A stretch of DNA of 64,000 bases, taken from positions 1 to 64,000 of the forward strand of contig JAVVTQ010000002.1 in the NCBI GenBank assembly GCA_036653595.1, in the 5' to 3' direction. Origin of the DNA: JAVVTQ01 sp036653595 (GTDB lineage: Bacteria; Bacillota; Clostridia; Oscillospirales; Ruminococcaceae). Shown piece after piece: positions 31,656-39,929 of this stretch. A program made the translations under genes and the position numbers. The notes beneath the pieces were generated by a model. It was not told the origin of the DNA and did no database searches. It worked only from the letters and a program-made list of their open reading frames with translations. How positions within the stretch are numbered: the first letter of the stretch is position 1; each line of letters opens with the position of its first letter.

Positions 31656-33314
31656 ATGCAAAAGAACTCCATCGTATCAAAGGCATCGGTCGAGCTAAAC
31701 GCATCGGCTGCCGAAACCTTTTCATTTTTAACCAATCAAAACAATCTCGAGCTGCTCTGCGAACGCCCGATTACTGCCGAAATGACCTCCGAAAATGACA
31801 AGCTGCAAGGCACTGTGACAGTCGGCTCCATGGTATTTTCGGCAAGTGTTTCCCCATATACAATAGAGCTGTCCGGTGATAAAATACACTTTGGCCTTCG
31901 CGTTGCGGACAATGGTGCGCATTGCAAGGTTATCGCCGCCGCCGCTCATGATGAGGGCTGCACTGACCGAATCACCGACGAAGCGCTGCAATTGATGCTG
32001 CAAAAGCTGCGCACTGCGCTGATGTCCGGCAAGATTGACGATGCGCTGGCGGAAAAATCATCTGAAGACGGGAGAAACTCTCCGGTCAATTCGGTAAAGC
32101 GAAGAGCCGCGGTGCCGAAAGCCAAGGTAGTCGGCAAAAAGAAACCCAACTATGCCGTCCTCTTTCTGTTGGCGGCAGCACTCTGCACACTGCTGGTTTT
32201 GGGAATTAGAGCGCTGTTTTTCGGCGACAGAAGACCCAGCCTGCCATCTACCCTGTCAATCGGGGTGACATATGACAACATGCAAAGGCTCTCTCTGGGC
32301 GACGACAGGCAGGCGGCTGAGCAGCTGTTTGGCTCAAGCGGGGAAAAGCACGGTGAAAGAGCATACCTCTATATGTCAAATCGTCTCGACAAATCCTCAA
32401 GGCCTGTTGAACAGGTTCTTGTCCGTTACTCTGCGGACGGCAAAGCCGAGGAGATAACCTACCTCAACCTCGACGTCGCCACCATCATCAAGCCTACAAT
32501 AACTGTCGGAGCCTTCACGGCGGATATGTCCATAGAGCAGCTGGAGGCCGCCGCCGGCGCGCATTGTTCGATGATCCGGCTCTGCAAGGATTCAGACGGC
32601 GCCAACCTCAAGCAGGTATTTTTCGGATATGTGGACCCATTTGCGAATTTCAGCAAATCGTGGAAAAGCGAGCTTATTGTCACGATAAACGAGACTGCCA
32701 AAACAGTTGCCGTCGAAAGATGGCCCGCCTATGACGGCAATGATTCCTTGCTTATCTCCTCACTTGACAAGTCAAATCTCGCTTTGCAATATGACGATTA
32801 TGACAAATATCTTTCCGACAAGTTCTTCTTTGACCGCGTCATGCAGATGAAAAATAAATACACCCACGGCGATGTCGTCCTCCTTTTCGGCCGTGATTAT
32901 GTCACCTATAATTCGGGAAACGGCGTTGTGCTCAACTCACTCGACAGCGTCGAAACACTCCCCGACACGGACACGCCCGTGCACCGCATGAGCTTTGGCT
33001 ATGACAGCAGGGGCGGGTTTGTGATGTTTTCATATTCCAATATGCGCTTTTTTGAAAAAGCGGGCACACTCGCCGAGGGCGTAGCGGACAACATCAGCAT
33101 CGGCATTTCGTACAGTGAGGTCGAGAGGCTTCTCGGGATTCTGCCAACCGCCGTGTTTATCGACGAGACGAGTTTTTCACTTTGCTACGGTCGGTTTTTG
33201 AAGCCAACCTTGCAAGACGAGCAATTCGAGCTTGTCGTTCGTTTCAGTCTGGCTACCAACCTTGTCGAAAAATCCTTTGACAATTCTGATATAGCAAAAA
33301 CTCTCTTTAAATAA
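31656..33314 (+). CDS. Second START/SRPBCC-like, single-helix protein, paralog of the gene at 29884
   Basis: The 552-residue protein has the same build as its neighbour: an SRPBCC-like N-terminus (1-125, with LNASAAETFSFLTNQNNLELL), a Lys/Arg linker (148-164), one helix (166-189) and an outer region with four repeat units near 210, 285, 390 and 480. The last unit, SIGISYSEVERLLGILPTA, pairs with REGMTLFEVYSELGVLPTY of the first protein, and the first units pair as well. The N-terminal parts are much more diverged. The two genes therefore arose by duplication and were kept together. It starts with an ATG 68 bases after the first gene and is followed by the six-helix gene. No known family is recognised. 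Confidence 0.7.
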   Translation: MQKNSIVSKASVELNASAAETFSFLTNQNNLELLCERPITAEMTSENDKLQGTVTVGSMVFSASVSPYTIELSGDKIHFGLRVADNGAHCKVIAAAAHDEGCTDRITDEALQLMLQKLRTALMSGKIDDALAEKSSEDGRNSPVNSVKRRAAVPKAKVVGKKKPNYAVLFLLAAALCTLLVLGIRALFFGDRRPSLPSTLSIGVTYDNMQRLSLGDDRQAAEQLFGSSGEKHGERAYLYMSNRLDKSSRPVEQVLVRYSADGKAEEITYLNLDVATIIKPTITVGAFTADMSIEQLEAAAGAHCSMIRLCKDSDGANLKQVFFGYVDPFANFSKSWKSELIVTINETAKTVAVERWPAYDGNDSLLISSLDKSNLALQYDDYDKYLSDKFFFDRVMQMKNKYTHGDVVLLFGRDYVTYNSGNGVVLNSLDSVETLPDTDTPVHRMSFGYDSRGGFVMFSYSNMRFFEKAGTLAEGVADNISIGISYSEVERLLGILPTAVFIDETSFSLCYGRFLKPTLQDEQFELVVRFSLATNLVEKSFDNSDIAKTLFK

Positions 33315-33341
33315 AAATTAAACATGTGTGGAGGACGAAAT

Positions 33342-34595
33342 ATGATTGGGCCGGATAGGTGCCAGATATCAAAGCTCATCTCCTCCGAGATGAGCTTCTA
33401 CAACAGTGTGTGGGCTCAGACGCTTCTCGGCGGAACTACAATTGCTTTGGGGTTGTTCACCACAGCCTTCTCGTACTTTTTTTCTATACGAAGCACAACA
33501 GAAGCGCATGACAAGGTTCTTTTTGTTTCGGCCGCGGCGCTCCTTTGCCTGATTGCTGTTCTTTCCTTCTTCTACAAGCGCGCGAAAGCTGCAAATGGAA
33601 TGACCTACCCTCTTGTCACCGGCTATGCGTGCATCTGCTATGCCATGTGCTCCGCTGAGAGCTTTGTACTTTTAAAGGCAGCTTGGATGTGGCAGTTTGA
33701 GAGCAGCATCCCGAGAGCATTTATGCCGCAATATGCGGCGGCTTTTCTGCAAAGCCTTTTCGTTTTATTGGTGTCGGCAATTTTTTACGGCGCGGTAATT
33801 TTTGTCAAAGCAAAGCTTCCGTATCCGGCAGTCGGAAAGCTCTATGCCGTGAACTGCCTGCTTCCGCTTTTGTCGCTGTTCTCTATCGCGACAGTTTCAA
33901 TGCAGGGAAGCTCCGAAACCCAGGCTACACTCGCTTATTGGCTGACATTTGTCTATTTTTCTTTGATGTCCTATCTCTTTGTGCGGTTTCTTGCCAAAAC
34001 GCTTTACTATGTACTCTCAACACGACAAACGACGCAAAAATCAAAAGTTTATGACGAAGTCGAAGCAAAAAGCGAATCTTCGGAAAGCTCAGCGCCTCAA
34101 GAAGCAGTAGACGGCGTGGATATTTCGGAAATTTCGATTCTCGAACCCGCAAAAGAGCCCGAGGATGACTCCTCTTCGGCCAAATCAGAGGGCGGTGCAG
34201 CGAGCGCGCCCGACGATGAGCCTGCAAATGAACCCGCAAAAGAGCACGGGGATGGCTCCTCTTCGGCCAATTCAGAGGGCGGCGCAGCGAGCGCGCCCGA
34301 CGATGAGAAAACCGTGGCACAAGAAAGGAAATCTTCGAAAAAGTCTTCAGTTGCCAAGGCAAAAACGGCGCAGCAAATCATCTCGGACGCACAAAAAGCA
34401 GAAGCAAAAAAGCGAGGCGCTTCGGACGCACAAAAAGCAGCTGCGACAAAGCCAAAGGCCTCTTCCGGCAAACCGAGGACGTCACCCGCAAAGAAGTCAA
34501 AAAGTCCAAGCTCAAAGCCCTCGGCGAAGCCTCAAAAAAAGCACGAGGTAGATGGCGGCACTTCAGGCTCTTCAAAAAGCAATGACAATATCTAG
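33342..34595 (+). CDS. Six-helix membrane protein with a long low-complexity tail
   Basis: The protein has 417 residues from the ATG at 33342, seven bases after GGAGG (an in-frame ATG at 33324 lies before that site). Six hydrophobic helices occupy about 24-45, 59-77, 89-110, 131-155, 167-186 and 196-216. The remaining 200 residues are cytoplasmic-looking: first acidic and Ser/Ala-rich, with a duplicated 26-residue unit, then basic Lys/Ser/Ala-rich towards the end. Such a bipolar tail could bind nucleic acid, acidic lipids or protein partners. It is 27 bases downstream of the second repeat protein and is followed by a bidirectional terminator. Function unknown; it may be the membrane platform of the module. 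Confidence 0.65.
   Translation: MIGPDRCQISKLISSEMSFYNSVWAQTLLGGTTIALGLFTTAFSYFFSIRSTTEAHDKVLFVSAAALLCLIAVLSFFYKRAKAANGMTYPLVTGYACICYAMCSAESFVLLKAAWMWQFESSIPRAFMPQYAAAFLQSLFVLLVSAIFYGAVIFVKAKLPYPAVGKLYAVNCLLPLLSLFSIATVSMQGSSETQATLAYWLTFVYFSLMSYLFVRFLAKTLYYVLSTRQTTQKSKVYDEVEAKSESSESSAPQEAVDGVDISEISILEPAKEPEDDSSSAKSEGGAASAPDDEPANEPAKEHGDGSSSANSEGGAASAPDDEKTVAQERKSSKKSSVAKAKTAQQIISDAQKAEAKKRGASDAQKAAATKPKASSGKPRTSPAKKSKSPSSKPSAKPQKKHEVDGGTSGSSKSNDNI
34143..34307 (+). repeat. Tandem 78-base repeat in the tail of the six-helix gene
   Basis: Bases 34143-34220 and 34230-34307 are two copies of a 78-base unit, separated by nine bases and differing at only a few positions. The unit encodes 26 residues starting Glu-Pro-Ala-Lys-Glu and ending Ala-Pro-Asp-Asp-Glu. 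A weaker second repeat of the form Ser-Asp-Ala-Gln-Lys-Ala lies further on. Confidence 0.9.
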
Positions 34596-34816
34596 GTTGT
34601 GCCTTTGCCTCGAATGACAGTGTTCCGCTTTTCGTGGACGGATATATACTCTATTTTTTATAAGCAAAATATTAAAAACGTCGCCCATGTGAATTGCTGC
34701 GTAAGATAAGTGCATTTTTATTTGATGTAATAATGAATCATTTTATTATAAAGGCGACCGGCTATCGCAGATGACGAAAACTCACCTTTCGCTTTGAAAT
34801 TTAATTGCGATATTGC
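34596..34816. other. Intergenic, no gene seen
   Basis: This stretch and 34872-34974 beyond the terminator are A/T-rich and have no open frame with a ribosome site. Nothing further could be recognised. Confidence 0.4.
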
Positions 34817-34871
34817 AAAAAGCAGCTTGCCGCATTGACAAAATTTGTCAGCGCGGCGGGCTGCTTTTTAT
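34817..34871. terminator. Bidirectional terminator after the three-gene module
   Basis: The outer stem AAAAGCAGC pairs with GCTGCTTTT, with an inner TTGCCGC/GCGGCGG and a GACAAA/TTTGTC top. T-runs are present on both strands, so it serves the plus-strand module and the minus-strand phosphodiesterase gene. Confidence 0.8.
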
Positions 34872-34974
34872 ACCGTCATTAGGGCAATTTTGAATCACTG
34901 TACGGTTTATAGAGACGCGCACGGTGGATTCATCTGCCCTTTTGAAAATTCATCGGAAAACAAAAATAGATTGT

Positions 34975-35478
34975 TTATAACCCCAAAAATGACCTTCGTC
35001 TTCTCTGCCCCAAACACGTAACATTGCAGACAGCCTCATCTCCGACAAAGTCGATTATTGCAAATTGAGGGGGATTGGAAAAGCGCACACTTCCCGGATT
35101 CAAAATCCGTATTTTGCCCCGCTGCTCACAGCACTGTTCATGCGTGTGGCCAAAAAGCACTATGTCAGCGCCGTTTTGGGCGGCGCATTCCAGCAGCCTA
35201 TCCTCTCTCGATTTCACCTCAAAGCGATGTCCGTGGGTGTACATGATTTTGTGGCTTTGCACCTCTAAAAATCCAATCTCCACACTTTTTTCATCGCTGT
35301 AATCACAGTTGCCCATCACTTTCAAAAGTTTCAGCTCCGGGTGCGATGATACGAGCAGTGCCGCCTCCTTTATGCCGTCACCGAGGTGGATAAAGAGGTC
35401 TGCCTCACTGTGCAGCATGCATATACTCTCCAAATCCCTGTAGTCTCCGTGTGAGTCGGCAACAACGATAATTCTCAT
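34975..35478 (-). CDS. YfcE-family metallophosphoesterase
   Basis: This 167-residue calcineurin-like phosphoesterase has ADSHGD, HLGDG, GNCD, YTHGHRF and GHTHE, the five metal-binding blocks in order. YfcE/MJ0936-type enzymes cleave phosphodiesters with Mn2+ or Ni2+; the natural substrate is unknown. It is cytoplasmic. The start overlaps the rsmI stop as ATGA, so it is the last gene of the darA-rsmI cluster. A final RRRRSF segment is short and basic. Confidence 0.9.
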   Translation of the reverse strand: MRIIVVADSHGDYRDLESICMLHSEADLFIHLGDGIKEAALLVSSHPELKLLKVMGNCDYSDEKSVEIGFLEVQSHKIMYTHGHRFEVKSREDRLLECAAQNGADIVLFGHTHEQCCEQRGKIRILNPGSVRFSNPPQFAIIDFVGDEAVCNVTCLGQRRRRSFLGL

Positions 35479-36326
35479 GGCTTCTCCTTCATCTCGATTC
35501 CAATCTTGTACACATCGCTTTTTCTCATCCCTGTTTTTGACGCAACAAGCTTGCTGGCTTCGAGCAGCGCAGTGCCCTCTGCCAGGTATTCTTCGAGCAG
35601 GTCACGCGCATTGTTTTCATCGGGTTCTTTTTTTTGCGGCAGCGCCGCGCCCTCCACAACAAGCACAAATTCACCTCTTGGCTGCTCGTCGGCATACTTT
35701 GCCACAGCGTCGCCTATCGTGGTGACAAATATTTCCTCGTGCAGCTTTGTAAGCTCGCGTGCAACTGTCAGCTTTCTGTCTCCGAGCACCGCGAGCAAAT
35801 CGTCGAGTGTTCTCTTGAGCTTGTGCGGAGCCTCATAAAAAATCATCGTCTTGCGCTCTGTTTTGATGTCGTCGAGGTGCTCGGCACGGCTTTTCTTTGA
35901 AACCGGAATAAAGCCCTCAAACACAAATCGTCCCGTTATTAGCCCGCTGGCGGAAAGTGCGGTGATGACAGCGCATGGACCGGGAATCGGCACAACGCAT
36001 ATTCCCGCCTCATATGCCTGTTTTACAAGCAGCTCACCCGGGTCGCTTATCGCGGGGGTTCCGGCATCGGAGCACAGCGCGCAGCTCTCGCCGCCGAGTA
36101 TTCTATCTATGATGACTTCTCCGCGCTCTTGCATATTGTGCTGATAATAGCTCACAATCGGCTTTTTTATCCCCAAATGGTTGAGCAGCTTTGAGGTCAC
36201 GCGCGTGTCCTCCGCCGCAATGAAATCGGCACTTGACAGCACCTCAGCCGCGCGCGCGGAGATATCGCCGAGGTTTCCAATCGGCGTCGCGACCACGTAC
36301 AGCACCAGCTCTTTATCAGCACCCAT
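35475..36326 (-). CDS. rsmI: 16S rRNA (cytidine(1402)-2'-O)-methyltransferase
   Basis: The protein has 283 residues from the ATG at 36326, preceded by AAAGGAG. VVATPIGNLGDIS, AAEDTRVTSKLLNH, SDAGTPAISDPG and IPGPCAVITALSASG are the RsmI hallmarks of the tetrapyrrole methylase fold. It methylates C1402 of 16S rRNA at the ribose. A longer reading upstream would overlap trmN6 in another frame and is not used. It overlaps trmN6 by 11 bases and yfcE by four, as in the Bacillus yabB-yabC pair. Confidence 0.94.
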   Translation of the reverse strand: MGADKELVLYVVATPIGNLGDISARAAEVLSSADFIAAEDTRVTSKLLNHLGIKKPIVSYYQHNMQERGEVIIDRILGGESCALCSDAGTPAISDPGELLVKQAYEAGICVVPIPGPCAVITALSASGLITGRFVFEGFIPVSKKSRAEHLDDIKTERKTMIFYEAPHKLKRTLDDLLAVLGDRKLTVARELTKLHEEIFVTTIGDAVAKYADEQPRGEFVLVVEGAALPQKKEPDENNARDLLEEYLAEGTALLEASKLVASKTGMRKSDVYKIGIEMKEKP

Positions 36327-37014
36327 CGTTTGAAACTCCTTTAGCGCAAATCGCGTCCATCTCTTCACTTTCCGACAGCAGCTCCGGCATAACCGACAAA
36401 CCGACACCGCCTCTGTAGCGAGCCTCAACGAGCACCAGCCATGGCTCACTTTTCCCGACACTGCGCGCAAATCTTATCCGCTTTGGCTCCAGCTCAAAAT
36501 CTCTCAGCGTGCCGCAAAGCTCTGCCAGCCTTTTTGGTCTGTGGCAAAACACAAATCTTCCTTTTTCTTTGAGATTGCGCCGCGCGGCGGCACACAGCTC
36601 ATAAAAATTGCAGCACTCCTCAGAGCGCGCCCCTCTTCGCCAGTCCTCGGGACTTTGACCTCCGCAGGACGTTGAAAAAAAGGGGGGATTGCTCACGGCA
36701 ATGTCAAATTTCCTTTCGTCGCGAAATGTCCTCAAGTCGCTGTTGGAAACAGTTATTGAGTCTATATTGTTCACACAGACCGAAAGCTCAAAAAGCTCAC
36801 ATGCACTTTTTGATATCTCCACCGATACGCACTCTCCCAGACATCCCCTGTCATAAAGCCAAAGTGGTATGATGCCGCAGCCGCCACCCAACTCCAACAG
36901 TCTGGCGTGCGGCGTCACAGACGCAAAATCGGCCAGAATTGCGGAATCCTGAGTAAAGCGAATTTTATCGGATATGAAAACTCCCGTGCCGTTTTTTAAA
37001 TATTCAGTATTCAC
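36316..37014 (-). CDS. trmN6: tRNA1(Val) A37 N6-methyltransferase TrmN6/YabB-like
   Basis: The protein has 232 residues from a GTG at 37014, which has a GAGG site five bases upstream; a longer reading to 37044 would start inside a terminator hairpin. The N-terminal GTGVFISDKIRFTQDSAIL, the SAM motif LLELGGGCGIIPL and the catalytic NPPFF define this adenine N6-methyltransferase family. In Escherichia coli the homologue methylates A37 of tRNA(Val). It precedes rsmI as yabB precedes yabC in Bacillus. Confidence 0.9.
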   Translation of the reverse strand: MNTEYLKNGTGVFISDKIRFTQDSAILADFASVTPHARLLELGGGCGIIPLWLYDRGCLGECVSVEISKSACELFELSVCVNNIDSITVSNSDLRTFRDERKFDIAVSNPPFFSTSCGGQSPEDWRRGARSEECCNFYELCAAARRNLKEKGRFVFCHRPKRLAELCGTLRDFELEPKRIRFARSVGKSEPWLVLVEARYRGGVGLSVMPELLSESEEMDAICAKGVSNDGC

Positions 37015-37033
37015 ATGAGCCTCAATAAGAAAT

Positions 37034-37061
37034 TTGGCGGACACTTTTATGTGCCCGCCAA
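37034..37061 (-). terminator. Hairpin between the ferredoxin and trmN6 genes
   Basis: TTGGCGGACAC pairs with GTGCCCGCCAA (one G-T pair) around a six-base loop. The following minus-strand sequence is only moderately T-rich, so termination may be partial. Confidence 0.5.
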
Positions 37062-37077
37062 TATCATTTTTCTAAGA

Positions 37078-37251
37078 TTACTTTTCGGAAATTGCCGATA
37101 CGGGGCAGCCGCTCTCGCAAGCGCCGCAGTCGATGCATGCATCTGCATCAATGACGTACTTGCCGTCTTTCTCTGAGATGGCATTAACCGGGCACACCGC
37201 TTCGCAGGCGCCACAGCCGATGCATTCTTCCTTATTGATTTCTCTTGCCAT
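37078..37251 (-). CDS. 2[4Fe-4S] ferredoxin (clostridial type)
   Basis: The protein has 57 residues from the ATG at 37251, behind AAAGGAGG. It contains two CxxCxxCxxxCP motifs (CIGCGACEAVCP and CIDCGACESGCP), each feeding two clusters, and little else: the classic small clostridial ferredoxin. It carries electrons between enzymes such as pyruvate ferredoxin oxidoreductase, hydrogenase or the aldehyde oxidoreductase. It has its own promoter and a hairpin behind it, so it is an independent gene inserted in the ricT-trmN6 gap, where many Firmicutes have yabA. Confidence 0.95.
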   Translation of the reverse strand: MAREINKEECIGCGACEAVCPVNAISEKDGKYVIDADACIDCGACESGCPVSAISEK

Positions 37252-37284
37252 ATTAAAAAACCTCCTTTTTTTTATCTCACAAAT

Positions 37285-37313
37285 ATAATAACAACTATAC
37301 ACGGATATTTCAA
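37285..37313 (-). promoter_or_regulatory. Promoter of the small ferredoxin gene
   Basis: On the minus strand TTGAAA (37308-37313), 17 bases and TATTAT (37285-37290) lie about 35 bases before the start codon. Confidence 0.75.
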
Positions 37314-37474
37314 GTGCGACATCGCACAATTGCAAATATCACTGCTCTCTGCATTCCTTTTTGTCCGCCGCCGCAAATTCTCGCCGCAATGCCGGGCACA
37401 TTTATTTTCCGGGTTAATCTGCACTCTTTGCTCTTGTCCTTGCTGTGATAAGCTCGAGCGCAAATGTGAAAGGT

Positions 37475-38371
37475 CTATTGCTTGGCGTCATTTTTTGGTC
37501 TGCGCTTATCCTGTCGCTCTTTGGGAGGTGCGGCAGAATCATCTTTTTTCTGTCTGACGGCGCGCTCCAAAACCTCAACATCTGCGCCGACATATACCTT
37601 TGGCATAGAGTCCTGATTGTCCTGTAGCCGCACCTTTATTGTGCCTGCCAGCGTATTGCCCTCAATCACAACCCCGACACCGTCCTTTGTTTTGACAATC
37701 GACCCATTTCTCGGTATCAGCTTTATCAGCTCGTCATACACCGCCTGCTCATATTTTAAACAGCACATCAGTCTGCCGCAGGTTCCTGATATTTTTGTCG
37801 GGTTGAGCGACTTCCCCTGCTCCTTTGCCATCCTAATCGAGACAGGCTGAAAGTCAAAGAGAAAAGTAGAGCAGCAAAAGGGCTTTCCGCAAATTCCAAT
37901 GCCGCCTAGCAGCTTGCTCTCATCGCGCACCCCTATTTGTCTAAGCTCTATTCTTGTGCGAAAAATTCCCGCAAGATCTTTGACCAAATCGCGAAAATCG
38001 ATTCTGCCATCCGCAGTAAAATAAAAAAGTATTTTCTGGCCGTCAAAGGTATACTCAACATCTATCAGCTTCATTTCCAGCTCATGCTGCACAATCTTCT
38101 TCTGGCATACTGAAAAAGCCTCTTTTTCCTTTTCCCGGTTGAGAGTTATCAGTTCGATGTCGGCCGCGCCGGCCTTTCTGATTACGCTTTTGAGCGGACG
38201 AACAATTTTCTCCTCGACAACCTCTGTTATGCCGATTGTCACAAGCCCACATTCGACACCGCGTGTCGTTTCGACGACAGCCCAGTCGCCTTTTTTTATA
38301 TCGCATTCATTTGGGTCGAAATAATAGGCTTTACCCGCATCTCGAAATCTCACTCCGATAACCTTTGCCAT
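37475..38371 (-). CDS. ricT: RicT/YaaT, PSP1-domain protein
   Basis: The protein has 298 residues from the ATG at 38371, with GCGGAGG before it. The PSP1 domain spans about 55-220 with GICGKPFCCSTFL and GTCGRLMCCLKYE, the conserved Cys clusters, and a Lys/Arg-rich tail follows. In Bacillus RicT (YaaT), with RicA and RicF, forms the Y-complex that directs RNase Y cleavage and affects phosphorelay and sporulation. The place after holB is conserved. The Cys clusters may bind Fe-S clusters, as shown for the Bacillus complex. Confidence 0.92.
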   Translation of the reverse strand: MAKVIGVRFRDAGKAYYFDPNECDIKKGDWAVVETTRGVECGLVTIGITEVVEEKIVRPLKSVIRKAGAADIELITLNREKEKEAFSVCQKKIVQHELEMKLIDVEYTFDGQKILFYFTADGRIDFRDLVKDLAGIFRTRIELRQIGVRDESKLLGGIGICGKPFCCSTFLFDFQPVSIRMAKEQGKSLNPTKISGTCGRLMCCLKYEQAVYDELIKLIPRNGSIVKTKDGVGVVIEGNTLAGTIKVRLQDNQDSMPKVYVGADVEVLERAVRQKKDDSAAPPKERQDKRRPKNDAKQ

Positions 38372-38381
38372 TATGCCTCCG

Positions 38382-39266
38382 CTATAATGCTGCCGCAAAT
38401 CTTGCACACAGCAGCTTCTGATTGATGTTCCTGTCTATATCACCGATTGCCGCAAAGCAAGCACTGATGAGCGTTTGTGCGCGTTTCGCATCGGCTGTGA
38501 TTTCAAAAAATATATCTGCTTTTTTGCAGAGCGCGGTAAAGTACAATAATGTTTTAATCTCCTGCCTGCCGCCCGCGCAGTCAAGGCAAGAAAGCACAGA
38601 GAGCTTGTCCCTGCGTTCGGCGCATTCGCATATTTTCGCCGCACAATCTGAAAGTTCTAGAAGCTTTGGGTCGGCCATAGCGGCCTTGATGAGCCCCAGT
38701 CTTCCGTCAAAGCGCCGGCAAATATCCGCCAGCCTTTTCTTGTCAAAGCCGGGATACAGCCTCTGCGCCTCAAGCGCACATTCCTCATCGCAAAGCGGTG
38801 TCAGCGCAAAAGCTGCGACGCGCGATGCTATCGTTTCGAGCAAATCAAATCTCGAGCGCGCCGTCAGAATGAAAACAACTCCGTCCACAGGCTGCTCTAG
38901 TACTTTGAGCAGCGCATTGCCCGAGCTTTTGTTGAGCTTGTGCGCATCCTTTATTATAACCACTCGTCTGCCATCTGTGGTCACAGCGCTTTTTCCCGCT
39001 TCAAAGGAAACGCCGCGCACGCTGTCGACGGGAATCATACCCGACGCGCCCGTCCCCTCGAGAACAAGACAATCGGGATGTATCCCTCTGTCCACAAGGC
39101 CGCTCGCATCTCCCAGATAATCTGCGGCAAGAAGACGCGCCAAAAAATTTCTGCCGCAGCCGTCAGGCGCAGTGAGAAGCACGGCATGGGGCAGTTTTCC
39201 CTGCCCCACAAGCTCGGTCAGCTTTTGTTTGAGCGCGACATTTCCGAGAAGCCGGCAAATTTGCAT
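38382..39266 (-). CDS. holB: DNA polymerase III subunit delta'
   Basis: The protein has 294 residues from the ATG at 39266. The AAA+ N-terminus has a degenerate P-loop (APDGCGRNF), as is usual for delta', then IIKDAHKLNKSSGNALLKVLEQP and the FILTARSRFDLLETIASR block with sensor residues. It is a clamp-loader subunit that helps load the sliding clamp. A longer reading lies within darA and is not used. It follows darA directly and precedes ricT by ten bases, the order known from Bacillus. Confidence 0.93.
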   Translation of the reverse strand: MQICRLLGNVALKQKLTELVGQGKLPHAVLLTAPDGCGRNFLARLLAADYLGDASGLVDRGIHPDCLVLEGTGASGMIPVDSVRGVSFEAGKSAVTTDGRRVVIIKDAHKLNKSSGNALLKVLEQPVDGVVFILTARSRFDLLETIASRVAAFALTPLCDEECALEAQRLYPGFDKKRLADICRRFDGRLGLIKAAMADPKLLELSDCAAKICECAERRDKLSVLSCLDCAGGRQEIKTLLYFTALCKKADIFFEITADAKRAQTLISACFAAIGDIDRNINQKLLCARFAAAL

Positions 39267-39267
39267 A

Positions 39268-39591
39268 TCAGAACTTTTCAAAGCGCTCAATGGCCTGAAC
39301 GAAAATTGTTGCGCCCCCAACTGTCACCTCAAGCGGATAAGAGCTGGAAATTCCCAGTCCATAGGATGAGGTGGCAGGGACAAGCTGCTTGCGCTGCTTG
39401 CTCTGCGCAGAGATAATGTCAATTGCAGCGTCCACCTTGTCATCGTCTACCGCCGTGATAAAGGTGACGTTTCCGGCCATTAGAAAGCCTCCGGTCGTCG
39501 CTAGTCTGGTTACAGAAAAGCCCCCACTGGTCAGCCCGGCCTGTACAGCCGTGCTGTCGTCCTTGTTTACAATTGCAGTTATAAGTTTCAT
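39268..39591 (-). CDS. darA: Cyclic-di-AMP receptor DarA (PII-like, YaaQ)
   Basis: The protein has 107 residues from the ATG at 39591, eight bases after GGAGG. MKLITAIVNKDD, the GFSVTRLATTGGFLMAGNVTF core and the final GGATIFVQAIERFEKF are characteristic of DarA/PstA (DUF970). These trimeric PII-like proteins bind cyclic di-AMP; the downstream target is unknown in most hosts. Between here and the MATE gene is 338 bases without another gene. Confidence 0.95.
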   Translation of the reverse strand: MKLITAIVNKDDSTAVQAGLTSGGFSVTRLATTGGFLMAGNVTFITAVDDDKVDAAIDIISAQSKQRKQLVPATSSYGLGISSSYPLEVTVGGATIFVQAIERFEKF

Positions 39592-39868
39592 AATCAATAC
39601 CTCCGTTGGGCGTTTGATTTATAGCCATCTATATTTTAACATTATAAAGTGCAAAATTCCACTAATTTTTGTTCTCATTTTCCACTTTCATTCACGATTT
39701 AAAACAAACTGTAATTTTTTGTATGTTCAAATTTTTTTGCTGTCGAAAATGTTTGCCTGAAAATCATACTTTTCAACGGCTTCAACAGAGTTTTCAACAA
39801 TTTGTCGGAAACGTAAATTTACGGCGAGTATTGTTTTTGTATTTTTCTGCTCGCTTTCCACTGCCCTG

Positions 39869-39897
39869 TTGATTTAAAGCTCTTTTGGCGGTACAAT
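39869..39897 (+). promoter_or_regulatory. Promoter of the MATE gene
   Basis: TTGATT (39869-39874), 17 bases and TACAAT (39892-39897) lie about 32 bases before the start at 39930. The rest of 39592-39868 is A/T-rich and holds no gene that I can support. Confidence 0.7.
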
Positions 39898-39929
39898 TAG
39901 AAAAACAACTACAAAGGCGGATGCGGTTT

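Noticed and set aside
33925..34575. Several open frames on the opposite strand and other frames of the low-complexity tail
   Set aside because: Repeats and biased codons keep all frames open; no start signals.
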